A stretch of DNA of 64,000 nt from Strigamia acuminata. Taxonomy: Eukaryota; Arthropoda; Chilopoda; Geophilomorpha; Linotaeniidae. The stretch covers positions 3,416,001 to 3,480,000 of the forward strand of contig OX442324.1 in NCBI GenBank assembly GCA_949358305.1, read 5' to 3'. A program made the position numbers and the translations under genes. Below are positions 51,801 to 63,000 of the stretch, piece by piece. Each line of letters opens with the position of its first letter. Within the stretch, counting starts at the first letter, position 1. Below the pieces are notes generated by a model. The model did not search any database. It was not told the DNA's origin and worked only from the letters and a program-made list of their open reading frames with translations.

Positions 51801-52406
51801 ATTTTTTAAATAAGAAAATTGATGATATTAAATTAAATTAAAAAACAAATTTTTATTGTTTTTCGGGTTGAATTAATCAATTCATTATTTGAACAATATT
51901 TTCCTGTCTGATAGAATCAAACGAGCAGCTGATGACAAGACAGAAGCAAGTGTGCCTCGTAATGTACATCCTCAAGAAAAAAAGTGCAGAATAAACTCTC
52001 TTCTCTTCGTATAATTTAACACGATTAAGCTTCGACATTTTCCATCTAACCCATTAATTTGCCTCGTGAAACACTGCAGCCAAAATTGTTTACTAAAAAT
52101 TGGGTAGAATCGATGCATTAACATGTGTTTTAATTGATAGATATGGATGCCCGGCCGTGGGACTTCCAAGCGGATGAATGCGCGCTTCGTGCTTGCGTCG
52201 ATCGATTTAATAGTCGACGGTACGATGTGGCGAATGTGACCCGAAATTTCGACCTGGAACCGGTAGACAATTGCATTTTAAGTGTCCTGGGACAAGCAAT
52301 TGATTTATCTGAGGAGTTTAAAACCCATTACGAACAATGGCTTCATCGTGAAGTTTACTCTGCAAATATAGATTGGGAACAACTTCTTTGTAGAACTTTA
52401 ATTTAG
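48839..52406 (+). CDS. Strip: Striatin-interacting protein (STRIP/FAM40), STRIPAK core subunit
   Basis: A scaffold of the STRIPAK phosphatase-kinase complex, linked to cell shape, endosomes and Hippo signalling. Exons: 48839-48925, 48998-49142, 49214-49469, 49542-49717, 49775-50091, 50166-50746, 50811-51038, 51098-51164, 51233-51337, 51398-51602, 52141-52406; 810 residues, near the usual length. An internal ATG (49001) could be mistaken for the start; an upstream exon with ATG at 48839 joins in phase 0 and adds the basic RRRPRSDSD segment seen in the family. Diagnostic blocks: [45 protein letters not shown]-type ([20 protein letters not shown]), [54 protein letters not shown], and [16 protein letters not shown] in the last exon. 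Confidence 0.97.
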
Positions 52407-52687
52407 AAACTGTCGATTTTTAATAATATTTTTTTTTTGTTCTTTTACACAAATATTTAACACTTGGTGTTTACTGAGATTGTAATAAACCGTAGCAAAT
52501 TGTGTACTGACGCGACTATTGTACTAAAAGCGATATATACTGAAAATAAATGAAATTTGAAAATTCAGATGAATTCCAGGGCAGAAAATCATTTCAAATG
52601 TGTATAGATTATAGAATCAAAATTGCTTACAATTTTTGAATCATCCGCTGCTCGTCGATTGGTCGCAGATAAAGTGTCACGTGACAA

Positions 52688-54024
52688 ATGGCGTCGGACG
52701 AGGTAAGTGAACCGAAAATCAATACTTCACATTTCGTTAGTTAATTCAGCCAGAGCCATCCGCTTCTCGACAATGTAACTGCTCACTAATACTTAATAAA
52801 AGACCAATCGCTATAAATTCAGCAAAAAAAATCGATTCCAATAACAAAAACATTTTCGAGAGAGATAAATAATATTTAATAATCAATGCAACCAGGTTAC
52901 CCAAGTGAATGGAAACAAGGAAAGTCCTAGCTCGGAATCTATCGAGCAGTCGGGTATAAATCCCAATTTAGTGTTGATGTTTTATAATATTCGCAAATAT
53001 TTTGTTCTGAAAGTCGGTCGACGACGGAAACTTATCCCGCCGCCGCTCGATCTAACCGCCGACGATTTCGCTGGGGATTTAACTAATCGTCTCACGGAAT
53101 TCGCCATAATTGCTACGAGTCGTCAAAGCCCTTTAATGCAACGAAATCTTCCAATACGGAAAAGGTCGGAAAACTCTTTGTTCTATCATTTATTCCAATG
53201 TTAATGCTGTTTTTATAGAGCGTTCAGTTTCCCTTCCGACGAGCCCAGTCCGATTTCATCACAAGCGTCGCAATCATCCTGTCATGAAGATAGGTATATG
53301 TGTCACTACACGTATATATACGGTGAAATATGTTTGATTATATTTGGTTTTTATGTTTGTTTAGTTTCGACCAAATGTTAGACGACGCCTTTTTAAACAG
53401 GTGAGTGAGGGGTTTTGAGCTTAATTTTATTTATTTATTTATTTTTCATTATTATTACATTTTGGATTGATTTCCGGTTTCGTTTTAGTGCTCAACTCAC
53501 ACCTGAAGATACGAAAGCTATTTTTGTATTAAGCAGCATGGCTAAAGTTAGTATACAGAGATTATTTTTGTAAATTTAAAAAAAAAAATTTTAAAAAAAT
53601 TTAATTTTTTTTATATTTGTAACACGAAAATTAATGTTTGTTTGCAATGAATAGCATAAATCCCACGTATCGACGCTATTATCTCCGCCGTTATCGCCTA
53701 TAAAACAAAACAAAACAGACTCTAAACGCTCTAAACGACCGATGAATGGTTTCATGTTATTCGCCAAAAAATTTCGTCTGGAGTACACGCAACTATACCC
53801 AGGCAGGGATAACAGGTACGCTAAACGGCTCTCGATTTTAAATGCGTTCAATTTCAACTTTCTGCTTTTTCAGGGCGATAAGCGTGCTTTTGGGCGACAG
53901 TTGGAAGAAAATGAAAGCCGAAGAACGCAATATATACGGCCAAGAAGCTCGTCGAATGGCGGAAGAACAGAAAAAGCTTTATCCAGACTGTTGGAAACGA
54001 AAACGAACTTTATCGAACTCCTGA
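52688..54024 (+). CDS. Hbp1: HBP1-type HMG-box transcription factor (short, no AXH domain)
   Basis: Exons: 52688-52702, 52896-53164, 53219-53293, 53365-53400, 53489-53546, 53655-53815, 53874-54024; 254 residues. The C-terminal third is an HMG box of the HBP1 type: KRPMNGFMLFAKKFRLEYTQ, RDNRAISVLLGDSWKKMK, EEQKKLYPDCWKRKRTLSNS. The last stretch (PDCWKRKRT) is characteristic of HBP1 among HMG proteins. Upstream is an acidic/Ser-rich region with LSPPLSPIK, a possible proline-directed phosphorylation site. Vertebrate HBP1 is about twice as long and has an AXH domain in the middle; I see none here, and the exon phases leave no obvious gap for it. The start lies 281 bp downstream of the STRIP stop on the same strand. 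Confidence 0.9.
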
Positions 54025-54768
54025 TCCTGAAAAAAAAGAAAAAGAAGTTAAAAAACTAAAAAAAAATCCTGATAGAAAAAAAAATTACAAATTGATATAT
54101 TTTTTTTGTTAAATTAATGTGTATTACTGATCTCAGTTGAATGTCAACTCAAACAATGGTGCTGTAGCGTTAGTGTGCCCTAAAATCATTAAATTGTATC
54201 GTGAAAATGTGAGTGAAGGAGAAAAAATGCTTTTGTGCGTACGGTTTAATGGTGTTAGAACATTGGAATTAATTGCTGCATATATTTGGTGCAGTTGCTC
54301 ACTTCTATTATTTTAACCAATTAAAAGCTGTTAAAGTTGTTGGTTCATCTCATTTTCAACTGTGATCCAATCATCCTCTCATTACCTCATCTATTTTGTA
54401 ATAAGCTCATGTTATTTTGGTATAAATCTTGTTAGTTGCCAAGCGTGTTTGTTCATTTATGTACATCTAACGAGATGCCCTTTTCCATACACCTTTTTTT
54501 TTAATGAGGGCTCAGCATGTGTTCTTAATTCGCATTTCCTATGCTTACAAGGCGCCCACAGTGTTGTCCACCTACCGCTGTCTACGGCATTAGCGTTCTC
54601 TCAATGATCAGCGGGTGACTGGATTTAACATAGTGGTCATCGTGCACCAGTTACGCCGCCACGGCGATTCGGCGCCCAATTATCACCCTGGAAACGTGGG
54701 AGTTTTGCATGTTAAAAGACGAACGTTGTTGACACCATCTCACACACGATCCTGTCGATTGCAAAAAG
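54025..54768. other. Spacer between Hbp1 and the peptide gene
   Basis: Includes the Hbp1 3' UTR and the upstream region of the next gene. No further coding signal recognised. Confidence 0.5.
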
Positions 54769-55711
54769 ATGGTTCTATTTTTTCTTCTCGCGTTTATGGC
54801 GCTCGGAGTCCATTCGGATTTCCTCAGTAAGCATAGACAATTTTTTCTTGCATTGCCTTAATTTTCTTGGAAATTTCTTGGAAGATTATTGTAAATTTCT
54901 TGGCAAATTATTGGCAAATTATTGGAAAATTATTGGAAAGTTATTGGAAAATTATTGTTAAATTATTGGAAAATTATTGGAAAATTATTGGAAAATTGTT
55001 GGAAAATTATTAGAAAATTATTGGAAAATTATGGGAAAATTATTGGAAATTTCTCGATTTCTCTTGGAAAATTATTGAAATTTTTTAAAATTATTGAAAT
55101 TTCTTAAAATTATTGAAATTTTTTTAAAATTATTGAAATTTTCTTAAATTTTCTTGAAATTTATTGTAAATTATTGAATTTTCTTGGAATTTCTTTGGTT
55201 TTCTTATGTTTTCTTATGTTTTCTTGGATTTTTTTCCCATTTATTTTTTAAATTTTTTAAATTATCTTCAATTTTTTCATTTTTTTCAATTTTTTTTACA
55301 TTTTCTAGGGTGTTTTTTTCGTTCATTTCTTTCATTTTTCTTCAATTTTTTCTTTTCTCATTTTTAATTTCACTTCTTTTATTTACAGGCGAGGACTCCG
55401 TGTCCATCTTACCGCATTTTAAATTCCATCCCGGTTTGTGGTCAACGGGGGCCGGCAGAAAACGTCTTGCGCCGGCCATGCACTCGCCGCACATCAGTAC
55501 CGGTGTTTTAACGAATATGAGGAAATTTTTTGACGACGTCAGAGAGGACATTGAAATGCGTACGCGCAATACGGATGACTATGATACATCAGCGTATTCG
55601 CCCGTTAAGAACGAAATAGCGGATTACAATAAAGGTTTTTCGACTAACAGGGGGACTCGCAAAGGCTCTCTTAATCCCTCGCTTTTGTGGAAAGGATTAG
55701 GTCGCAAATGA
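54769..55711 (+). CDS. Secreted small-peptide precursor, candidate neuropeptide
   Basis: Exons: 54769-54826 and 55389-55711; 126 residues. Residues 1-16 (MVLFFLLAFMALGVHS) form a strong signal peptide. The mature part has no cysteine. After PHFKFHPGLWSTGA comes GRKR, a textbook amidation plus dibasic cleavage site, so a C-terminally amidated peptide of about 25 residues would be released directly after the signal peptide. The protein ends NPSLLWKGLGRK, a second Gly-Arg-Lys end that would give ...LWKGL-amide. Between them lies an acidic spacer (FFDDVREDIEMRTRNTDDYD). This order is how neuropeptide precursors are built. I recognise neither peptide. The intron is a decayed TTATTGGAAAA repeat. 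The last codons and 3' UTR are duplicated at 58201. Confidence 0.75.
54860..55180. repeat. Degenerate 10-12-bp minisatellite in the peptide-gene intron
   Basis: Tandem variants of TTATTGGAAAA, grading into TTATTGAAATTT to the right. It occupies most of the intron. Confidence 0.85.
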
Positions 55712-55842
55712 AACCAAATTTGTTTTAAACGTTTTACTTGAGTTATTAAAAATATTTGACCTCTAGTTAATCGCTATTTATTTCTTCTCCACTTCTGAAA
55801 CGTGAATTACCTGCGCCGATTGCGCGTGGTCACTCTGATTCG
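55694..55842 (+). repeat. Direct duplication, left copy (peptide gene end and 3' UTR)
   Basis: From the last codons of the peptide gene through its 3' flank, this segment matches 58201-58349 with scattered substitutions, for example GTGAATTACCTGCGCCGA followed by TGCGCGTGGTCACTCTGATT in both. Confidence 0.9.
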
Positions 55843-55904
55843 TTTAGTTCTCCTACTTGTAATGCGACTCAAGATTTAAATCGTTGCTCTCGAGTCTCGA
55901 CACA

Positions 55905-56610
55905 ATGGACAAGAGCAACTTTTTTATGGCACTCGATGAAGATGTCGATGAAGATGTGAAAAGGACGGATTGGCGAAGCCCAACCTCGGTGAAAGATAAT
56001 TTTTTATTTGGATTACAAATTGGAGAAAAATTAAAAAATAAAATAAAATTTAACAAAATAAGCTTAAAATTTTTTTTTTTTTAAATAAATTATAAAACCT
56101 CAAAATATTTTGCAAAATAATAAAATTTAAATTTAATCAAAAATTTAAAAATTCAACACAAAAAATCTTCATGCAAAACATCTAAAATCCTATTGGCTAC
56201 ACGAGTACACGAATCTAAAATAAAAACTTACCGATATTTAAACTTTTCCAAAATCAAAAACAATCATTTTTCGTGAAAACACTCACTCATAATGCCGATT
56301 GACTTACATCTGAGAGCATTTATTGGCAGATGTACAGATCTATACACGGAAGTCATCATAGATATCTGGATGTCAATCTTCGCCGAATTCATCGGCACTT
56401 TTGTACTCATTTTAATCAGCTGCGGATCGTGCATCTTTTGCAAAGACACCGATTTAGCGAGGAAATTAGTTGCTTTTGGTGTAATTGTTGGCTTTATAAC
56501 GAAATGCATCTGGGACATCAGCGGGGGCCACATAAACCCAGCAATTTCTATCCCGAAGAATCGGCGTTTTCCGATGCGTCTTGTACATTTTGAGTCAAAT
56601 TGTGAGTAGC
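55905..56610 (+). pseudogene. Broken aquaporin (MIP family) gene
   Basis: From 56292 the plus strand encodes the first half of an aquaporin: MPIDLHLRAFIGRCTDLYTE, the first helix IFAEFIGTFVLILISCGS, and the first pore loop ISGGHINPAIS with an intact NPA. Just after it the frame shifts. The expected continuation (LSRRIGVFRCVLYILSQI) is found in another frame and ends at a plausible GTGAGT donor (56602). A few bases appear to be missing between NPA and this helix. No exon with the second NPA follows; a retrotransposon fragment begins instead. An ATG at 55905 opens a short acidic ORF that could be an upstream exon, but no donor joins it. I read this as an aquaporin copy disabled by a small deletion and truncation. 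A sequencing error is possible for the shift. Confidence 0.7.
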
Positions 56611-56639
56611 AGTCGGTCGCCTCATGGCCAGGGGAGGAC

Positions 56640-58065
56640 CATGGGGCGTTTAGACACCATTCACGATTAAGTGCAACACAGAAAACGCACAGTTTGGATT
56701 GAATATCTTTATTGTGGTTGTCTAGGGGTTGTGCGTTCACCGTGTTATCGCCTAGGTCGAGGACCACATGGGCAGCGTGGTCGGATTGCATTTGCCTGCC
56801 GTGCCTTGCAGCACGGCCAACGAGTCGCCTCAAGTAATTTCGGACTTGAGAGCGATCACACCTCTCGTTCGCGACCCAAGTCGCCGTCTGACTTTCTCGG
56901 CTAAATCGCTTCGCAATCCGGTCAATGCTCCATCCAATAATGCGTCCTCTTCCACAGAACAGATCATCTCTTCTTTTACTTCTAGTAAACCTAATTCTTG
57001 TGATTGTGAAGTCCGCTTACCAAGCAATGAAACGTCTCCGTCAGTACGATTACCAATTTCGCGTCGACAATTCTATTTCCTTTTCAAACTTTGGCCACAA
57101 ACTGTCCACTAATTGTTAATGGTGTCTTTATGCCATACGCAAACAATGTTGTTGTTGACAGTTCTGCAACTATTCCTTGTTTCTAAATTCACTAAATTCG
57201 TAGTGGAGCCGGAATCTATCAAAACCTCAACTTCTTGTTGTGCAATTGAGTCCATCCTCGCCAAAGCTGTCACATTAAATGAATAATCACTTTCATCGCC
57301 AATTCGTTCAATTCCGCTCACCCCGACCTATTGCACTCACTTGTCAGTCCTTGGTGCTTCGACCTCGTCTTCCGGAATTTTTTATTCTGCATACCTTGGC
57401 GAAATGACCCATCTTATGACAGAAACCGCATTCTTTTTCTTTAGCCACGGTGCATTCATTGGTTAAATGGTCTGTATGTCCACACCGATAACATTCTGCA
57501 CCTTCTCGCGGTTTGCTTCTCTGCCGGTCTCCAACATTTTGTGGTTTTCCTGCAAATTTTCGGAATGGCCCTCGCGTTCTTTTCGTACCCCGCGCTCTAA
57601 TGTCTTGTTTTCATCCCTAATCTGGTTTAAAACTTCTTCTTTCACCTTACCACCGCTGTCTCGTTCCATTAACGTTGAGTGTTTCTCGTTCGCCTCGGCA
57701 GCACGGACCATTTTCAATGAGTCCAATGTTACGGCTTCTTGCTGAAATAATCGTCGTCGTAACGCTACATCGCGTCCCTTCTCGATTACTTGATCCACAA
57801 TTAAATCTTGCTCTAAAGTACCAAATTCACATGTTTTAACCATTGTTTTAAGCCTTGTAACATACCCATCCATCGATTCCGTGTTTTCCTGTGCTTGTTG
57901 CCAAAACATACGACGCTCATATCTCAAGTTCTTTCTTGGGTTGAAATATGTGGTCAAAGATGTTACCGCTGATACGTAATTCGCCTTTTCCTTCATTGTA
58001 AAGGTTTTAATCACGTCTTGAACCTCCGACCCCGCTAAATGTAACAGTAGCGGTTTTTACTGAGT
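56640..58065 (-). mobile_element. Decayed Ty3/Gypsy-type retrotransposon fragment (gag and protease)
   Basis: All on the minus strand. A gag-like ORF runs 58014-57463, and its frame is open slightly upstream through LLLHLAGSEVQD, a gag motif shared by many Ty3-type elements. Two CCHC zinc knuckles follow in a shifted frame (CYRCGHTDHLTNEC and CGFCHKMGHFAKVC, about 57505-57395). A retropepsin-like active site VLIDSGSTTNLVN lies at about 57230-57190. Weakly pol-like sequence continues to about 56833. Several frameshifts and stops separate these parts. No reverse transcriptase, integrase or paired LTRs are present. It is a dead 5' fragment. Confidence 0.85.
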
Positions 58066-58200
58066 GTCTTTGTATTATAGGAAGTGTAGTAGTCGAGTAA
58101 CGGTAGTGAACTAAGGTGTTTATTTGTTCAGGTGTACAGTACAAGCTGGCAGTGCCGACTGGTAACATTACACTTAAACACTACAGCATCTGTGGAAGAA

Positions 58201-58349
58201 AATTAGGCCGCAAATGAAACGAAATTTATTTTATACGTTTTACTTGAGTTATTAAAAATATTTGACCTCGAGTTAATCACTACTTATGTCTTCTCCACTT
58301 GTGTAACGTGAATTACCTGCGCCGACTGCGCGTGGTCACTCTGATTTCA
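58201..58349 (+). repeat. Direct duplication, right copy of the peptide-gene end
   Basis: Matches 55694-55842, including the Leu-Gly-Arg-Lys-stop codons and the 3' flank. No upstream peptide-coding sequence precedes it. Together the two copies bracket the aquaporin and retrotransposon remains. Confidence 0.9.
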
Positions 58350-59079
58350 TCAAATTAGCCAATCCGGAGTCAGGAATTTTGTCTTCCCCGGGGCCGTGGA
58401 TGGGCAGTGAGGGATTACGGGGCTGATAAACTTCACACACAGAAAAGAATGAGTCGGCTTTGAAGTGAGCGAAATTCGCATTTGCTGTGTAGGTAAGTGA
58501 GCACCAATTTCTCAGACACAAACGTCCAATTTCAAATTTTTACATTTTTTTTTTTTTTCATTTTAAATAAATTTTAACGTTTAATTAATTGGAACTCAAA
58601 CAAATAAACGAAAAAAAATTCCAAAATATTAATGAAATAGTCAACTCAGGTAATTATATATTTTATTCACTATTTTAAATGAATGAACACAATAGAAACG
58701 GAAAGGAAAAAAAAAGAAAAAAAAAACTCGCTCGTTCTTCTGTAGCAAGGACGAGTGAGCAATTCTTTTTTTTTTTTTTTGTTTTAGTTTTTGTTAAAGA
58801 CGACGTTGCAATTTTGAAATTTAAAAAAAGAAAATAAAACAAAATAGCAGCGTCATTTTTAGTCGTTAAATAATAAAAATTAAGATAATGGTCACGTTGG
58901 TGGGGGATCATTTTCGACTAGGAATATTTTCGAAAATAATCCTGGTCGAAAATTATCCGGTTTGGAGGTCGAAATCTGACTCGAAATGAAGGCACACGGT
59001 GAATTAAAAGGTTTGTTTTGACAGAATTTATTCTCAGTTTCAATAAAAAAAAAAAAATCCTATCCATTTCGTGTTTTTC
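58350..59079. other. Spacer downstream of NICN1
   Basis: A minus-strand ORF at 58521-58336 has no recognisable domain. The remainder is AT-rich with a long poly-T/A stretch and probably includes the NICN1 3' UTR. Confidence 0.45.
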
Positions 59080-60021
59080 TTACAAAAGCAAGTTAATATC
59101 GTAGCTGGTTCCCACCTAAAAATCAGAAAATAAATATTACAAAATACAAAAAGAAGAAGAAGAAACAAATTGAATTTTGCGCACCTCAAAGTTGCCAACC
59201 AAAACATCACTTTGATTGAGATGCACAAGTTCGACACGATCCATCATATTCAAAAGCCGAGATGAAACTCTCCAATTAGGTCGTTTCTGCACTTTTCCTT
59301 CAAAATCCTCATCTTCAAGATCGCTTTCACTTTCCGCATTCCAAAGATCCAGTCTTTCACTCGATAACTACCCACAAAAAAAAATAAAAATAATAATAAT
59401 AATAATAATAAAACAAAAAAATAACAAATTCCGTATCGAATTACAGCGCAAAAATGTCCGAACACAAAAATATCTTGGAGTTGAAACGTCTTCCAAACAG
59501 GCGAACCTTGACGAATAATCAATAAAAACGCAAGTACATCCCTCCATTCAATGAGACTCTAATTAAAAAACGAACAATACAAAAGATAATAATAAATACT
59601 ACGGAGTAATTGAAAATAATAATAATAATAATAAACCTCATGGCTGAAAACAAACACCAGATCTTGACTGCCCTCTTCGAGATGCGGCTGCGGCATGAGG
59701 CACTTATCCGACACGCTCGTTTCCCATGGGACATCTGCTAACATTGCAGCTGGGTCTTGCAGGTGAGCGTCATCCGTCGTCCCATTGCATCGCTTCACTT
59801 TGATGCTAAGACTGGCCGCATAGCCATTTCGGAACCGAATGAATGCTACCTGTAAATTATAGGAGGAGACAGGTGAGAAGTTTAATTACATTCTTCTGTT
59901 TATTACTCACGTTATTGACTTGTCGTAAAACGATGAAATACACTTTGCAACCGACGTTTTCTAATTCAGAATTTACGCACAGCGGACCTCGAACCTCGCA
60001 ATTCAAACAAATTTCTGCCAT
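59080..60021 (-). CDS. NICN1: Nicolin-1 (tubulin polyglutamylase complex subunit)
   Basis: Exons on the minus strand: 60021-59911, 59849-59637, 59558-59445, 59367-59185, 59115-59080; 218 residues, close to the 213 of the human protein. The protein starts MAEICLNCEVRGPLCV. Conserved blocks are FRNGYAASLSIKVK, CLMPQPHLEEGSQDLVFVF, and the short C-terminal exon GTSYDINLLL, which corresponds to the family's CYDLNLLS end. All introns are phase 0. NICN1 is known as a subunit of the neuronal tubulin polyglutamylase complex; its biochemical role is not settled. An (ATT)n microsatellite lies in the intron at about 59620-59632 and another at about 59393-59411. Confidence 0.93.
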
Positions 60022-63000
60022 TTTTGTTGCTATGGCGATTCCAACACAACAAGTTGAATCATCGAGCTGCTGCCATCTTATAGTGGAAAATAAAGTTGAC
60101 TAAAACCATTGTTGTGTAGCGCCGAATGTCTATTTTTCTATTTTATATGTTTCTATTATATGTAATTGCATAAATTATTGCCGTGCAGCTATCCTTGTCG
60201 TTTAGCCGTTTATTTTTAAAAAAAATTTTTTTTTTATTATAATGTGAACCCAATACAAAAAGCCAAAACAGAAAAAAAAGAACAACCCCTAATTACAGAC
60301 TCCCACTGCAATTGTAAAAACAGCCGTCTGGTGAGAAATACATGTACTTAACATCGACTACAAGTTCGTTGACTGTATTCAATTCCTTCAATTTTTAAAT
60401 TCTCTGATTTATTTCACCGATTCGAGTGCGCGGAAGCAACGCAACGAGTAAAACCAGAACTTGAAAATAAAAGCAAAAAAAAAAAAAAACGAAAAAAAAA
60501 AGAAGAAAGTTTGACTTTTTGTTTTGAAAGAAAAATATTTTCGCAAACAATTTCGTGTGAAAAATAAGATGATGTCATTTTGCGAATAAGCGCTGTAGCT
60601 GAGCCCGAGGGCTTCAGACCAGAGCCAGGTAAAAGTGAATATAATTGCCAGGCGCCAGAACAGGTTGCCCGAGTCTGCAGCCACGCACGAGTTGCATTTC
60701 CGGTGAATAGCGTTCATCGCCAACGTTAGCGCTCGAGAAAAACGTCGAAAAAGCAGGAGGCGTGACTGGCGCCGACGCTGCACAGGTACGAGGTTTCATT
60801 ATAACGAGGCCTTTTATTTCCTCACTTGGCGCTCCGATGCGAGCCAATGGCAATCGCTAGCCGGACCTGGCGAAGGCAACCGACACACACGAGCGACTGC
60901 AGCCGTGCGCACCACTTTGCCTCTCCGCCGCGGGACCGCAGTACGAGACGAACGTCGACGAAATTTCGCCGTTGCAGGTAACACCGCCACGCACAGAGCT
61001 TCGAGATATTTCTGTCACGGAGGTTTTCGCCTTCAACACACAAATATCTCGAAGCGTCGAGTTCGTGGAACCGATGACGCGTTCGTATCGAACATTGATT
61101 GCCCTCGTTAATACGAGGCCAACAGGTGCACACGGGACAATGGGAACGTCACTATAACGAAGGAGGTACACTTCAATCGTCCCTTTTTTTTTTTACACTT
61201 TTTTTTTCCTTTTTTCGTTTCTATTTATTTTTTTTTTCCAAAAAAGAAAGAAAAATGAGCAAAAATCTCCATGTTTTTTCTTTTGTTTCTCCTCGAAACG
61301 CGACCATTGTTTCGCTTTTGCGAATCGTTCACCCAACAAATTCCACTTTTTCCCACACCTCCGCGCATTCTGTGCGGGGATAACAACAACAACAACAACG
61401 AACCGCCCACGCATTAAGCGTGACGAGGCTCGGGCTCGGGGAAAATCTCCGCGCACGAGGAGGTGGTGTTTTTTATTTTTATTTTTTCTTTTTTTTCTTT
61501 TCCAAGCGCGCAAAACCCGTCCCCGTCCGTTGCCCCGAGGGGGGATCGTGTCTTCGTCGTCCCGAATCGCCTTGAGGCAACGGAAACTCGAGTTCCGGGG
61601 CTCGAGGCAGCGGTCTTCCGCCGCGAATCGCTTCTTTCTTTCTTTCTTTCTCTATCCCACGTGAACCGAGCGAAAGACGGGTATTTTGGACGGGAACAGG
61701 TGTTGTTCAACCCAAAAGGGCCCTTAGGTGAAGACAGGTGTTTCCCCAGCACACACCCCTCCGCCCTCCCGTAATGAGAGGAAACATTCGTGAGGCAAAG
61801 ACATAATGATTGTTGTTGTCGTTGCCTGGCAACGTCTGTTTGCAATAACTGAAGCTCATGGCGGGCCTTGGAATTGTGTTGGAATTCGCGGCTTGCGCGG
61901 CTCGGCTTTCGCGACGTCTTCGCTCGCCAGACGTTTGTTCCACCGAAAAGGTGACGTCGTCCGCACGAGTCGGTGCATGTTTGATCCGTCTCTTGGGTTT
62001 TGGGTGTGTCCCCGTCATTCGACGCCGGCGACAGAGCGTCCTCTGCATCCCAGCAATGCGATGTCAAGGGGGAATGACTCGGGTGTCAATAACCGTCGAT
62101 GGAATCGCAATTTCCGGTGAGTTGCAAAGTTTGCGTCGGTGGGATGTGGATGGCGCCATTCGGGGATTTTTTTGTTTTGTTTGGTTTGGTTTTTTATGAA
62201 CAATTTTTATATAAAATATTTCCTTCGAAAAATTAACTGCCAGGTTCGTGACGTCATTTCGAATCTTTTGGGCGGGTACAATCGACGTTGCGTGTCTCCG
62301 GACGGTCACGTGCTTCGTCTCTATGGCGACTGCTGTAAACTTGGGCCTTAAGCCAAGAATCGCTGATCCATCACACACGCCATTCTCCCCTTCCTCGTTA
62401 TGCCGACGTCGACTCGACGAATCAAAGCGTGATGAACGCATCAAACAACTTTTCCTTCCGACCCTTAATTATCCCTACCTTTGCACAATATAAGAAAATA
62501 TTTAAAAAAAAAAAAAAAAATTAATTTAATTTAATTTTAATTTAATTTAATTTAATTTTATTTAATTTTATTTAATTTAATTTAATTTAATTTTTGAATA
62601 TTTTTTGTTCTTCCTTTCCTCCTTCCCCCCTTAAATAATTTTAAATGATTTCGGTAATTTGTTTGCGTATCTTGGGAGTGTGTGCGTCGCAGAGAAGTTC
62701 ACTTGGGCGGTGCTTTGCATTCGGGGGTATTTGTATGAAAAGACCCTTGGGATCTTGTAAAGTTCGCAGGACGTTCGTTGACGGTGGCGAAGCAAAAAAA
62801 GCAAAGGGGTGGGCCAAATGGGCTTCACGAGTGAGTGCAGGTGAAGCGAAGCGCAGTGGCGAGTGAGTCACGTGATGGACCTGATAGTGAGGTCGGTGCT
62901 CGAGGTCAGAAGCCTGAAGCGAGAGGGGGTGGCGCGGGGGTGGTTGGGGAGTCGAATCGAGTCGAGCCGAGGTAAGTTGGATGCAGTGTCACTCATCGAG

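Noticed and set aside
55884-56084. Small acidic ORF (MDKSNFFMALDEDVDEDV...) as its own gene
   Set aside because: No donor joins it to the aquaporin exon and no homology is apparent; kept only as a possible leader of the broken aquaporin.
58039-58172. Possible LTR (TGTAACA...TGTTACA on either strand)
   Set aside because: The supposed LTR end overlaps the gag-like frame (LLLHLAGSEVQD), no primer-binding site follows, and no second copy exists.
61414-62067. 217-codon minus-strand ORF in the right-hand CpG-rich region
   Set aside because: Low-complexity, overlaps equally long plus-strand ORFs, no domain and no convincing splice sites.
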